Source of the DNA: Mactromeris polynyma
Taxonomy: Eukaryota; Mollusca; Bivalvia; Venerida; Mactridae
Direction: 5' to 3'
DNA: 64,000 nucleotides
Assembly (NCBI GenBank): GCA_032209605.1
Contig: JASFXZ010000003.1
Coordinates: forward strand, 28,298,762 to 28,362,761
How positions within the stretch are numbered: the stretch's first letter is position 1; the number at the start of each line of letters is the position of its first letter. Both the position numbers and the translations under genes were made by a program. A model generated the notes under the pieces. The model saw only the letters and a list, made by a program, of their open reading frames with translations, was not told the DNA's origin and did not search any database. Below, one piece after another: positions 1 to 12,614 of the stretch.

Positions 1-321
1 TTCTTTCATTGAAGTTTGAAGATTGTCCCGTATACACAAAAAGCAGAGGACTACACCTGCACTCAAATTCGAACATTCACTCAAATTATTGTTGATTTAC
101 TTTTAAATGCTATTCACAAAGACATAATTAGAGAAATATTTGTGTTGAAGCACTCAGATATTTGCAGTTGGTCTATCGTGCGTATAATACTTGAGAATGC
201 TTCGTTAATACAGAGTTGAGTGATTAAGTTGAAAACTCAACTAATCTGAGTGTTAGGATAGACTCAAAATGATAATGTCCGTGTATATGATCCAGTTTAA
301 TATTAAAAAGTTCACATACAG

Positions 322-3300
322 ATTGTTCAAAGGTGTGTATGTCTGGATCACTGAACACAGAATGCAACATGTGCGTATGTAACCAGAATATCACTGGTCA
401 AGTTGTCTCAACCACTAATGTTCGAATCCCTGGTGTCTCAATACATGCCAATACTCCTGAAAAGAAGCTGTTAGCAACGAGTGACGCGGGTGGGGAATTC
501 ACCCTGATGAACTTCTGTACCGGTAATAAAATTGTTGCCGAGTTGACTGGCTTTGTGACACAAACTGTGGAAATCAGCACACTTACTCCTACGCTGACTC
601 TGCAGACCATTGGTATGTTACCTGTTTATTTTAACAACTTCAGTATCATTGCTTATTAATCTATGTAAGATTATCTTGGTTACTATAGTAATAGATCAAC
701 AAAGGAACACCACCCGGTTAACTCAGCTGGTAGAGCGCTTGGTTTTCTCCCAGGAGATTCGGGTTCAATTGCCGGGTGGTGCAGGTCATGAAATTCTTTG
801 AATAATGGCAAGGGTCTTTTGTCCTCAACTATCCTCATGTGGAATGGTTAACTGCTTTTAGAAGGGCAGGTTAGTACTGGTTGTTCTTTTATTCCAGGAA
901 CACTGGATAGGTCAACTGACCGCCAGATGTAACTGAGAATACTGTTGGAAATAACGTTAAACCCAACAAAAATCAGAACGTTTTAAATTCTAGGTCTACA
1001 TAAACGTGAATGGTTTGTCAGTGTTGTTTAACCGACAATCGATGCGTAAGATACACTTGTATACGCTCACGGCGGGTTGGAGACATTTTGACAATATGCA
1101 TGAAAGTAACTCATGGCAAACACACGTCATTTAACAACCATGTTTTTAATATGTAATAAACGTTACCAGCACAGGTGTTTCCTTCACTGACTTAATCAGT
1201 TCTCCATATACTAACGCATTTTATTATTACTGAGTGTTAATGCAGTTTTGTATTACAATGAGTGTTCATTGTATTGTTAGAGCTTCCGTACATAAAGACT
1301 GAACCACGGCGCAAGGCACGGGTCGTTGGTGAGGACGTGACACTTTGTTGCTCTGCCGAGGCAAATCCAAATATAACGAACTATGAATGGTAAGTTTCTT
1401 TGTCACAATGCGCCACATTTTTTATCCATCTTTATGAGATATTCGTCTATTTAGAAACGATATTAAAATCCGGTTTTTTCATTGTGTACGGAAAGTTGAA
1501 ATATTTACCTAATAAAACTCAAACTCGAGAGTTTACAATCTGTATCATGTAATGGGTCGTTGATAATACTTTTAGTATGTATAACAATCAATAATGGTTA
1601 CAGTGATTTCAGCATTGTAATATCTTCAACTAGCTCTAAAAGTACAGTGCCTTTGTATCTGTGCTTTAAAGTTACTCACATGTTGAATATTCGAAATTAC
1701 GAAATAAACGGCCATTTAAATATAGCCTTTGTATAAAAATGTAATTAATTGTATTCAAAGAAAGACAGCACATGTTCATTCATTACCAAGTAAAGAAGCA
1801 AACGATGTCTATTATTTCTAAGGTTCAAGGACTCGGTATTACTAGAGGCATCTATATACCCTAACGGCACTACATTATCTCTAGAACTACTTCAAGTTTC
1901 GGACAGCGGGAAATATTCTTGCAAAGGCAACAATGATTATGGTGGAATAGAATCACAGAAAGTCGACCTGACAGTAAAAGGTAAATACATCTACGTAAAT
2001 TTACAGTATACAAGTTTACACAATACAATGTACATATTCATTTTAATATTCCCAAGAGCTTGTCATTGTTTTGATTGCGCATTACCTCTTGCTTTACTCT
2101 CTGCATTATGTATTAAATTTACGGTGTACATGAATTAACTTTGCACTTCATTCGCAAGGAAAACAACAAATCAAGAATACCACACCTCGTTTATGGCTGC
2201 CACTTTTGAACACTTATCCGAAATTTTGCACGATATGAGATTTGCACTATCACAGTTAAAAAGTAGTAGATTAAATTAATTATTTAGAGAATTATAATGT
2301 CTCCATACACAACCTCTAATCATCACTGATCATGCAAACTTTAATATATTCACAGAATCGCCATATGAGTTCTGCTCAAGTACGTTTACACAGAAAAGAA
2401 TGCACCTACCCTTTGATTGTATTCAATCGGACACGAATACAACGACTATTGAAGTAGGCGACTGTAGAAAAGACGTCTGCAGACAGACGGGCATCGAGGC
2501 GTCGGATACATGCGAGGATCAGGCACTGAATTGTTGTACTGCTTCGGAATTTGACATGGTACCAGTTCAGTGTGATGGATACACATTGTCAGTGATGAAG
2601 GTTAAAGGTTGTGGCTGTGGAGCGTGTGATCCTCGCTATGTTAAAATATCTGGTAAGCTTTTGTCATATAAAACTGGAAATGCTGTTCAGTTTGCGATAG
2701 TGAACCTAAATGGAGAGCATAAAACGTATACTAGCTACACAGGCACGTTTTCACTTAGTGTGCCAAAAGAATTTGGAACTGCGGTAATACACGTAGAAAC
2801 AAATGACATTAGTTCAACAAAAGTTATTGACTTATCTGAAGATACTACTGGAACAATATTTACAACTATTTACTTAATAGAAAGTGATCAAATTGTTTTG
2901 ATCGATTCAAAATATAACAACACACTTTATGTTGGGGACGATACAGCCAACATCAACGAAGCCATAGCAGAAGTACTTATTCCAGCCCATTCCTTCGTAG
3001 ATTCTTCATCAAATGCATACAATGGGCAAGTATATATTGATATCGCATTTCTGAACGCTACATCTATATCAGACATTGATGTAATGCCGGGTGTTTTGTC
3101 TTCGATTAATGACGAAGGAAAAGCAAAAGTGTTAAAGACATTCGGTATATTCCATATATCGCTACGCAGCTTTGAGACTAATGCAACTCTATTCCTTGTA
3201 AATACGCTGGAAGTTAACACAGGGGCAACTGTGGAGCCCTTCAAGAGTGACTGTGGTCTGTACAAACTGCAAAGTGCCTCCGGACTTTGGAGATCGATGC

Positions 3301-4451
3301 TTACAGAAAGCGGCGTTTTCGGTCAGATTACACCTACAGATGTGTCGCATTGGATAACTGTCGCCCAAACAGAAGATGACTCTCAAAAGATTTGCTATTT
3401 TAACATTCGTGTATATGAAGGTGAAAGCATGCTCTCTGAGGTGACAACAACACGATACCAGACGTTTATTCAAACTGTACATATGACCCGACCTTTCTCC
3501 TTTGAAACATATGGGCATACTTTTTCTCCAAGTACAATGTGTTTCCCAACTATTTGCGATGATGGTACTGGTTATCTTGAGGTCTGGATAAGCAATTTTG
3601 AAGCTTCTACTGATGAATACTTGAATCCGTCAGATCCAGACATTCATTCTGACACAGGGTTGTCAGACAATAGTCGACAGACGATAGAATATTCAGTGAC
3701 TAATGACAATGAACATTTAAGTTTGAGGTTTGTTAGCAGTTCGGAAGGACCATTCTTTGAATCTGAGACAGAATGTCTTGTTAAAAGTGAAATCAGTCGT
3801 CACTTTAAATTTTATTTTCGAAATGCAACAGAAAACACGTACACACTTGCGGAGTTTCTCGAAATCACCTCTGGAAATATGGCCGTCGTAATGAACATAA
3901 GTCAACGAGTTTGGTACCAGAAGCGAGCAGAAGGATATCGAATGTGTTTCGTGAAAGTCAAATTTGATATACAAAACAACGGCAATTTAAAAGTCAGAGC
4001 AATAAGTACTGGTGGCACAAATGAAAACATAACAAATACGGTCCTTGGAATACGTGATTTGTCACTAACATCGTCTGTAAGCGCTTGTCTCGAGTATAAG
4101 TGCAGTGGAACTATAGGTGAAGACTATTTCACATATGTGTTAGACTACACGAAAGTCACCATAAAACACATGTCTCCAAAGGCAGTCACGTGTGTAGTAG
4201 ATACTTTTAGCCAAGATCTCATTTTTGAATTTCCAGATACAAACCCTGCCAATAGGAACAGTAATGAATTCACATTTTATGCACCAACTAAATATTCACC
4301 TAGTACTGGAGTATATTCAGCAAGCACGTCAAGTGGAGACTTTGAATCAGCAAGGACTATTGCAAAAGGTGAATGCGAGTCCGGAAGTCTGATGGACTAC
4401 AATTCAATCAATCCGGATGATGGTTTAGCTGTTAGTTTTGTGTGTTCATAA
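322..4451 (+). CDS. CILP-like gene A, 3' part (5' exons off window)
   Basis: Join 322..612, 1281..1389, 1823..1980, 2356..4451. All junctions are AG/GT and the phases match gene B exon by exon; the stop TAA is at 4449-4451. Exon 322-612 encodes a Cys-rich lead-in (CNMCVCNQN) and a carboxypeptidase-regulatory-like beta fold. The next two exons encode one Ig domain (VTLCC, then DSGKYSCKGNNDYGG). The last exon begins with a Cys-rich segment (CEDQALNCC, KGCGCGACDPRY), followed by the large CILP region ending in VSFVCS. CILP proteins are extracellular-matrix glycoproteins in vertebrates; the role here is inferred only. Expected upstream exons (membrane anchor, TSP1 repeats) lie outside the window, so 1-321 is intron. 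Introns and 3' flank align closely with gene B. Confidence 0.85.
706..975 (+). repeat. tRNA-derived SINE in intron of gene A
   Basis: The head at about 715-782 has an A-box-like TAACTCAGCTGGTAGAGCG and a B-box-like GGTTCAATTGC, with matching CCACCCGG/CCGGGTGG ends. The body contains GGTTAGTACTGGTTG and TCAACTGACCGCCA, and it ends TACTGTTGGAAATAACGTTAAACCC. Anticodon and T arms do not fold properly, so this is not a working tRNA. The tail resembles the Deu-type domain of bivalve SINEs, recalled and not checked. The same insertion sits at the same place in gene B, so it predates the A/B duplication. Confidence 0.7.
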
Positions 4452-4791
4452 AAATGATTCTGGTGACATCCATCAAGGGTAAAGCTAAACGAGCCTACCT
4501 GTTACTTTATATGCTTGACAGACTAGTATCGCTTTCACCAACATTTAGATATATTTCACATTTTCAATACTTGCTTGGTCAAAGTGTTTACATTTCATTA
4601 ATCTGTTAATTATATCATTTTGTATATGTATTTGTAACTTTTCGGTTGAACATGCTGTTATTTATTTCAGCTAAATAGTCATTAAATATTCGATGTGTTT
4701 GATTATCATTGAACATAGTACTACCCAAATATATTGACCATTTTGAAATATACCCCCATGGTGTATGTATTATATACTAAATCCAACTCTT

Positions 4792-4797
4792 AATAAA
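4792..4797 (+). terminator. Polyadenylation signal AATAAA, gene A
   Basis: AATAAA lies 341 bases after the gene A stop codon in the context TTAATAAATCATT. The same hexamer and context follow gene B, which supports use in both genes. Confidence 0.6.
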
Positions 4798-7700
4798 TCA
4801 TTATGTTCTGTATCTTTAAGTCCCTCTTTCCTATTAGATTAAGAAAAATCAGTAATGATGGTTGGTTTCTTGCCGTATAGAACATGTATCACATAATGCA
4901 ATACTACACATTGTATCATTAGTTTGGATCTAAAGATTAAATGTATTGCTTTTACATCAATTATGAAATAAGTGTATAATTGTGATATTTGGGGTTCAAA
5001 CTTACATTCAGGGAGATTCAAACTCACAACCTACCGAGAGTAAGGCACATTATCACTCCCTGGTATAAAGGAATACTGCTACATCGATGCTACAAACACC
5101 ACATTTGATAGTTTGCAAAACATGAACCTCTATAATCAGCATCAGTCAGTACCTCAAGTGCCAGTGTCTGCGTAAAGCATTCTATCACAAACAGGTACAA
5201 TTGCTGGATTTGCATCTGTGAGTTTTGTTAAATATAAAATACTTGGTGTAATTGATATACAGATTGCATGTCCAAAAATAACTAGACCAGGTTTTTATAT
5301 ATAACATTATGTAGATTCATGGCTTATTTCACATTCTCAAACATAAGAGTGAATGTTTCTTTCTCAAACTCAATGTTAACAGTAGTGGATTTTGATCAAA
5401 TCCACTTACACCAATTCAGATTACCATTTTGAAAAGTATTTTAAGTGGTTTTGAGAAGACTGTGTTTACAGGAACCTCATCATTCCTTAAGGATGTATAG
5501 TACTCCACCTGTCACACAGAATATATTCATTTCACTGACGTTTGCACTACTAGTATATTTCTTAAGACATCAACCAATCAATGAACTCATCTAAACCTAC
5601 AGTAAGTGTGCAAACAAATAATTACGATAACTTCTCAAACACAAAAGTTAAGTTCGTATAGTGATTCGTATCATCACATGTTTTACCTGTGCACTATTGA
5701 CAAGGTGAACAAAAGAACAGGAAGTAATCTGTTCATATTTAGCTAAACAATATTGTTTGACAAGTGGTACTGTCGACATAGTTACTATTTACTAAATTAC
5801 ATTTCCCATATAGTCACAATGACATCAATACACAGTGCAAATACATCAAAGGATGCAATATTGATGAAACAAAATGGTTCTAGTGTTGTAAAATGCATTG
5901 TAATCCGCACTAAACACCCGTAATTATCAATGGAAAATACGTTTGAATGTAGTGCTCTTGACAACATTGAAAATAAAATGAGATCAGAAAAAAGATTACG
6001 GTATAAAACTTTATTTGTATTTGTACACATATACCAATGAACATTAGCATAAACAAACATTACAGGGCAAGTAGAATACTATATTCTATTCGGTTTAATA
6101 TTATGTTCATAAGAGCTTCGATAAATCAATGAAGTTCAATTTTCCAGAGCGCTTTGACCGTGTACGATTGGCACATCACGCTCACTTCCTTGGACTACAA
6201 CAACTAAGTAATCTACAATGACATTCACGTCACATTCACATCAATATGATACTAAATGATGAGTGAAAATGGTTGTTGCTAAGTTCACAATCAGTTAACG
6301 TCCAGTTCAGTGCTTTATTCGATTCATACTCATATTAAATGTCACTGAAGAATTCTTATTCAAGGGAAAAAAACTCGACAGACAATATGCGGAATTGAAC
6401 AACTCGTCTGTGTTACATCGATGAGCAGTTTGCACTTTGAATGATGATGAAGGTACTAAATGTACGAGTGTTTCTTTGCCATAAACACAAATTATTCACT
6501 CATAAAGCATAGTTCTCTCTTTATATGAACCACATTAAGACCATGACGTTATATATGTTTGTTAACCATGCCGCATGCGCCTTGGTTTTGAGCTCGTTGG
6601 TCCAAATACAAAATTGTCGTTAGTTTAAAAAATGGCCAAGGGAAGTAACCACTGTGTCGTATTTACGTACGTTTTTTGGAAATATTTTGCTAACTTGCAT
6701 GTTGTTCTGTGAGACTTCTAATGTTTTACCAAGAAAAAGGTTGTTTAATTATATGTTTATCATGTTTACCTCATTAAGACATGTGAATTGATACATTGTT
6801 TATACCTAATTGGTTTGCTTTTTTTCAAAACGACGTTTTATGTTTTTTCCGAATAAGTTTTGCGAAGCAAGGTTGACGCTTAACAAAAATAAAACACATT
6901 ATGGCCTTACTACATCGGAATACTTAAACAACGCATCACGTGTATAACAGAGCATGAATGTATTAAACAAATGTTGGACCAATAATAACCAGAAAAGTCC
7001 CTGATTTAATTCACATTCATTGTACATCGTTCATGAACCAAGTGTACAATATCACTCTCCATGACTGTTTCTTGTGCTACTAACCAGTGCACAGTTCGAG
7101 ACTCAACCTCGCCCAACGGGGGATTCAAACTCTATACCTTCAGATCAGGAGTAAGTAAATTGTTTGCTGTGTACTTTCGGTCCATTTCTCAGCCAAGACC
7201 TGTCGTAGCTCTGTGATGTTATGCGAGGGTCTATTTGTATCATCGTATAATCTCTAACCAAACGTTTTCTATTTCCAAATCCGTGCATATGGCTGGTCAA
7301 TACGTTATAGCTGTTTGATAAACTAGGCTGTACCTTTAAAGACATGTTGGAGTGCCTTTTGAGCAGAACTTTCCCTGAACCCTTGAAGAAATTCTGGTAT
7401 ATTTACACATGACAACACGCGTCCACATGTCTCAAACATTACAACTTTACAGAGTTTTGTTTTGTTGAGTTACTAATGTAGTGCGATGTATTACAGAGAA
7501 CGTACGTTGACTAATTGAGATACGTTTACTGTCATTGGAGTCTGTTTGATCTGAAATTGAGATGGTAAGACTAATGCGGAATGCGTCAATGCATAGTCAC
7601 AGTTGATTAGTTTTAATTGCGACATTACTTATAAGCCAGTTTCAAATATCCAATGTTTCTGCTACCCAGCTGTTGTTTCAATGATCTCTTGCTGGGATTC

Positions 7701-7825
7701 ACAGATTATAAGTGTTTACAAAATGTCAAATGCGTTGTAGAAAGTGAACAAATGTTTCACGATTGTTTGGTCTGTACTGCATTTGGAGGTTGAACGGGGG
7801 GAGGTACGCCGTTTCTCAACATTAT

Positions 7826-8076
7826 TTCAGTTATATAGGGCGGTCAGTTGACTTAACCAGTGCTCCTGGGTTACCAACCAGTGCTAACCTGTTCCTCCGC
7901 AAGCAACTGACAACTTAAATGAGAGTAAAGATGTGAAGGATAAGTGGCTTCGGACGCATTACCTGCAGTCAAAGTATCACGAAGGAACAAACACCTCGTC
8001 CGCGTTTCAAACTCACAGCATCTATATTAGCAGTCGAGCGCTCTACCGAGTGAGCTAACTGTGCGGGCTGTGATGC
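7826..8076 (-). repeat. tRNA-derived SINE
   Basis: On the minus strand the head begins GCCCGCACAGTTAGCTCACTC with a B-box-like GAGTTTGAAACGC. The body includes AAGTTGTCAGTTGCTTGCGG, AGGTTAGCACTGGTTGG and TCAACTGACCGCC. The last motifs are shared with the SINE in gene A, while the middle matches the SINE at 27950-28132. Confidence 0.65.
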
Positions 8077-10742
8077 AAGACTGGCGTGTTAAAAACAAAT
8101 ACAATGTACGTTATATTTGCAATTATACTCGAATGACGATTTATAACTTATGGTTAGCATTGTCATTTGAATTATAACCTTGCAACACAATAGCTCTTGA
8201 AATGAACATAAACACATATTAACATAAGATTGTTTATTAATACAATGTACATACATATTCAAATGGTCATTAGTAATTATTATATAAGTCGTAAAAAACG
8301 CCCAGTCAGCCAAAAGGCATAAGGAGACAAGATATGTACATGAACAATTGCGATGACAAAATGGATTCAATACTAAAATACGCATGATGGGTGAAGATGG
8401 GTGTACCGTCTTGGCATGGTGAGTAGCATAAACACTATTAATGAGGCGTCCAAAATAAAGTTCCTGATAAATATTCATACAAGATATGGTGATATGATTA
8501 AACGGACGATATGTAGACAGGCTGTTGCGCTAATAATACAATTCAGAAGCGTTGACACCATATTATATCAACATTATAAATATTCTATTTCTCAATATAT
8601 AACTAACTGTCTTTACTCCAAAACTAAAGACATTGCGAACGAACATAATGTATAACGATCACCATCAAATTCTCTTTCAAAATTATGTTTAAAATTCTTT
8701 AATTGTTTTCCAACAGCCAAGGCGCCAAGCACACTTTCGTTCTAAAAAAAATTCATCAAAATAAAGCTTGGGTGAAGAACAAAATACAAATATAAAAATA
8801 TGAATTTCGTTCATCGGTTTTCTTTTTAAAAAAAATAATATTAAATATTCTGCAATACAGTTGGTAATAGTCTGCTTTCAGAAGTTACACAACGTGCCGT
8901 CATTATGTTAAATTATTACTGATTTGTGTTAAACTAAATACATAAGATAAAGTTTTAGATATAAAAAAAAATGTTCATGATCCAAATGAGCTAATTGTGT
9001 TGTCTTAGATAATGAACTCAAATACATATTATTTCACTAACGATCAATGTGGTAATATTTTTCTTATATGTTACAAAAATATGATTATTAAGTACTAGAA
9101 TATGGATTAAATGATTCTTTAAAATGAAATATGAACATATATAAATCATTAATAGAAACATTCATCATACTCTGCTATAGGTTTTTTGCATATTTACCTT
9201 CACGAAATATAACTCATGTTCATAATTTTTAACAAGAAGGGTGAAGAACTAATGTTTTTTGCACAAATGATTAATGAATATAACTACACTATGTGCTGTA
9301 ATTCATGAACTTAACAAGAAGGGAAATCGTTAACTTGTAAAAACGGACTTTATACTCTAATCCCAATTTTACCCCCTGTTTTAACGCTTTTTATCCTGCA
9401 AAATAAATATAAAAATAAAAATTAACACGAACATGGTTTTCAAACTCTCTTTTTCAAAAATATTTTTTAATAAAATTATACATATGTTCATTAGCAAAAC
9501 ATATCAACATGCATTATCTTAGAAGTTTCAAATTTCACCACAATTGAATGTCACTGCAACACCACGAGTATCGACCTCTTCGTCATGGTTATGGATCTCT
9601 CCTGATTTGCACTCGTTTTCAGCAATTTTCTTGGCACTCGGGACATCTAGATTATCGCTCGTCGATTTATACGTACCATAATTTGGACCAAATTCAGTTG
9701 GGTCGAAGAAATTATAGATGCCACCGGTTGATTCCAATTGTTGTTCATTATAAAATTATCCAAATAAAGATGACAAAGATGCGTCGTTGAAAGATGTAGA
9801 CAAATCTAATGACTCTTGCGTCACTTTGCATTTAATGTCATTTTTAGGGTAATGCAATTTGATTTTAATTTTGGTGTAATCGTAATGATCTTTTTCCCGA
9901 AATTCATGTATTTTTCCACTACATTTGTATTCTATGCAGTATGATGCATCAGCAAGAGGATTTGATATGTCCACTTGTTCAACGCCGAAAACTTTGCCCA
10001 GTATTTGAGAATCCGTCCCTCCTGCGCTAGTAACCGTCAACTTCATGTTCTGTCCACCTAGCAACTCTGTGTTAGGAGCAAAAACTACTCGTACTTTTGT
10101 AAAACATACAGTATACGAATTGTCCCGCAAAGGATACCATGCTGAAAGACTACGCGTTCTTATATTTTGTAATGTGGAAACAGATATATCAGAGGGGGCT
10201 GGTTCTTTAAAAAAATCAATTGGCCGGAAGGATTTACTATGGCCAAAGTGATACCGTAAGTGAAATCCATTTGTATTTGACGTCAAACAAGTAAGTTCAT
10301 TATCAAAGAAGGGGCCATCAAACGATTTCGTCATTTTGATCTTCAAAGTTGTTTCACTATCATCTATACTATATTCGAGTGGCTTTTGTGCATCCATGTA
10401 CGGTTCAAGGGCATACACATACGCTAAACTACTGTCGTAGTAAGACAACGATGTATAAGCATTTTTATTTTCGCAGATAACGCTCGCACAGTAGTTATCT
10501 GTATCATACCACGGGTACATGTAGTTCTTTATAGTTCTCAGAACATTGTTGTTTATATAATGCGTTTGAATATAGACGTAGTTATTGGTTGGTTCAGCAG
10601 ATTCCATAGTTTCATCCCGGTAAAGCTTCAATTTAAAAAAGCATGGCGAGTCAGTTAATCTGTATAGTTTATCATAATTAAACCAAGTTTGGTATTTAAC
10701 AGTTGACCAGTCAATATCACCAATCCACAATGCAGTATTCGT

Positions 10743-10757
10743 CCTTCTTTTTTTGCG
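10743..10757 (-). other. Basic RKKRR cleavage-type motif in gene C
   Basis: The minus strand encodes HRKKRRTNTALWIGDID in the CILP region. Mammalian CILP is processed at a furin-like site, and this tract lies in a comparable stretch after a WEY motif. Genes A and B have no basic run at the aligned place. Function is inferred. Confidence 0.4.
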
Positions 10758-12442
10758 GTGTGCCGTTGTACTAGGTTGGACATACTCCCAATATCCGGTA
10801 TTTGAACTCAATCTCCACAATTTAAAGTCTTGGTAAAACTCCTCTTCACCGAGAGATAATGGAATATACATATCAACAATATCATTTAGTACTAGAGGTT
10901 GTCCCGATGAATCACTGAAATACATATTGAAAACACCAAGTGATTGAAGATCGCCATCTTCTCCTTCTTCATCGACAATCCTGAAATCGCCAGGAATACT
11001 TTCTAGCGTGGATATATTTGTAGGATCAAGGAATGTCAGTGATGCCTTAACATTACCATTAAAAGCGGTCCCATTTGGATGGTAAAAGGCATTCAGGGGT
11101 ATTGATATTTGAATTTTAGAAGAGTTATTTTCGGCTGAACCCGCGGACAGAATATTTACTTGTGTTGGGTCAATTTCTATAGGTTCCGTTGGATTAAATA
11201 TTTTTATTTCAACGTAAAGTGCTCCACCCATTTCATCTGAAAGCTCTAATATCTTGAATCCAGGTAGAAAGTCTTTATAACAATTATCTTCTACTTTAAT
11301 TGTGATTTTGTTGGTTGTTTTGGAAAGTATAAAGTTGAAGTCGCCAGAAAAGGATGTGTAAGTTTTAAATACACCATTCACCCATACCTTGAATGTGAAT
11401 TTCTATATTATAAACTAATTGTTCGTAGATGAAATGTACACAGTAACACTTATACTTGGACCTTTTGATTTGTATGCTTTTAGATAGGTCACATTGTTGT
11501 TTTTGTTTGGTGTGTTTGTATTGAACAAGACAGAAGATAAAATGTACTCACCACTCATAATACTCAATGTCTGGATTAGCTGAAGCATCACAACAAAGCG
11601 TCACATTTTCTCCTGTCAATCTTTGCTTGGACCGTGGTGTCTCCGTGAAAGAAGGCAAGAATCGTTCAATAGAATTTAATTACATGAAAACATTGAGAAA
11701 TGTGCGAAACAAAATATTAAATATCTATTTAAGTTACAGAGGGTGTATATTTATTTTTTAAGAATGGTTGAAAAAGCCACGTGCGAAGTAGCTCTATAAA
11801 ATGACCATACTGGCTTGAATAGAATATGTATGGTAAATAACTTTATAAATCTACGGATCATAGCATAGATACTCAACGAATTGAGCTTGGTAATTATTTC
11901 AACAAACGAACACGGTGAGGACATTTTACGATTATTTTAGGATGAATATTCGATACCAGCATCAAAGGATAAGAGTAAATAAGGCCAACCTATTATGTCC
12001 ATATAGATTTCCATTTCCAGGTCATTGACTGTCACATAAGTGTCAACAAAGCCATCCCTTTCCACAACCAGATCTGTTGTCAGGCATGTTGAGTTAAGTA
12101 CAAAAAACCCGGTCACATTACTCTGCCCAATCACAGTAGTTGGAGCAGACGCAGCAAAGAAATAGGCATTACTGAGGAAATTTCCCGTAGATTGTGCAAA
12201 TATACGCCCAGAAATAACACTATTTTCGCATTTGCAAGTGTCACAAGCTTGATTTAGTATCGCATATGTACAGTTTTTACTGCAAACTACAATAATGAAA
12301 GTTATGTACATGAAGGATCAACATCCGAGCACGTTCTGCCATCAAATGTTCCAGATAAGACAATGAATATATAGGAATTTTAACAGTTAACATAATTCAC
12401 ATTATGCATGTTCAAGTACTATAAGTGGCGAAAGCATTATAC

Positions 12443-12614
12443 CAGGACAATTCCAGTAGGAACATGTTTTCTCTTGCATAGATCTATGCGCCAACACAAT
12501 CAATGGCATCGATATTGTCGATCTTTTTGCAGAATCTTTCTCGCACCTGTTTACCACCTCCACAAGATACGGTACAACTGCCCCAAGATGACCATGTTGA
12601 CCATTTGCCATAAA
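12443..12614 (-). pseudogene. Frameshifted second TSP1 exon of gene C
   Basis: The first part reads [18 protein letters not shown] through to DCVG, then hits GCATAG in that frame. The TSP1 end (EKTCSYWNCPG) continues in another frame. Canonical AG and GT flank the exon. Its length is not a multiple of three, unlike the other three TSP1 exons seen (165, 153 and 165 nt). Confidence 0.75.

Larger units (their letters stand above)
4452..9527. other. Intergenic region between genes A (+) and C (-)
   Basis: I see no supported coding gene here. The two genes converge on this stretch. About 4452-6060 is the 3' flank of gene A and aligns with the flank of gene B (25887-27890), including the polyadenylation signal and the empty site of a hAT-like element (5519-5526). 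A SINE lies at 7826-8076. The rest is AT-rich, with several short open frames on both strands that have no domain or splice support. Confidence 0.6.

Noticed and set aside
333..659. Stand-alone 108-residue gene
   Set aside because: The homologous part stops at a GT donor at 613; the frame after that is intron. It is an internal exon of gene A.
715..782. Functional tRNA gene
   Set aside because: A and B boxes are present, but the T arm and anticodon region do not pair properly and a SINE body follows.
2927..3974. Antisense frames under the CILP last exon of gene A
   Set aside because: They mirror the coding strand, and the same shadows occur in gene B; no independent evidence.
8089..8655. 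Overlapping open frames on both strands
   Set aside because: No recognised motif, no splice partner, AT-rich and adjacent to a SINE; looks like chance.
9756..9758. Programmed readthrough or selenocysteine codon
   Set aside because: The codon is TAA, not TGA, no readthrough context is visible, and the gene has other lesions.
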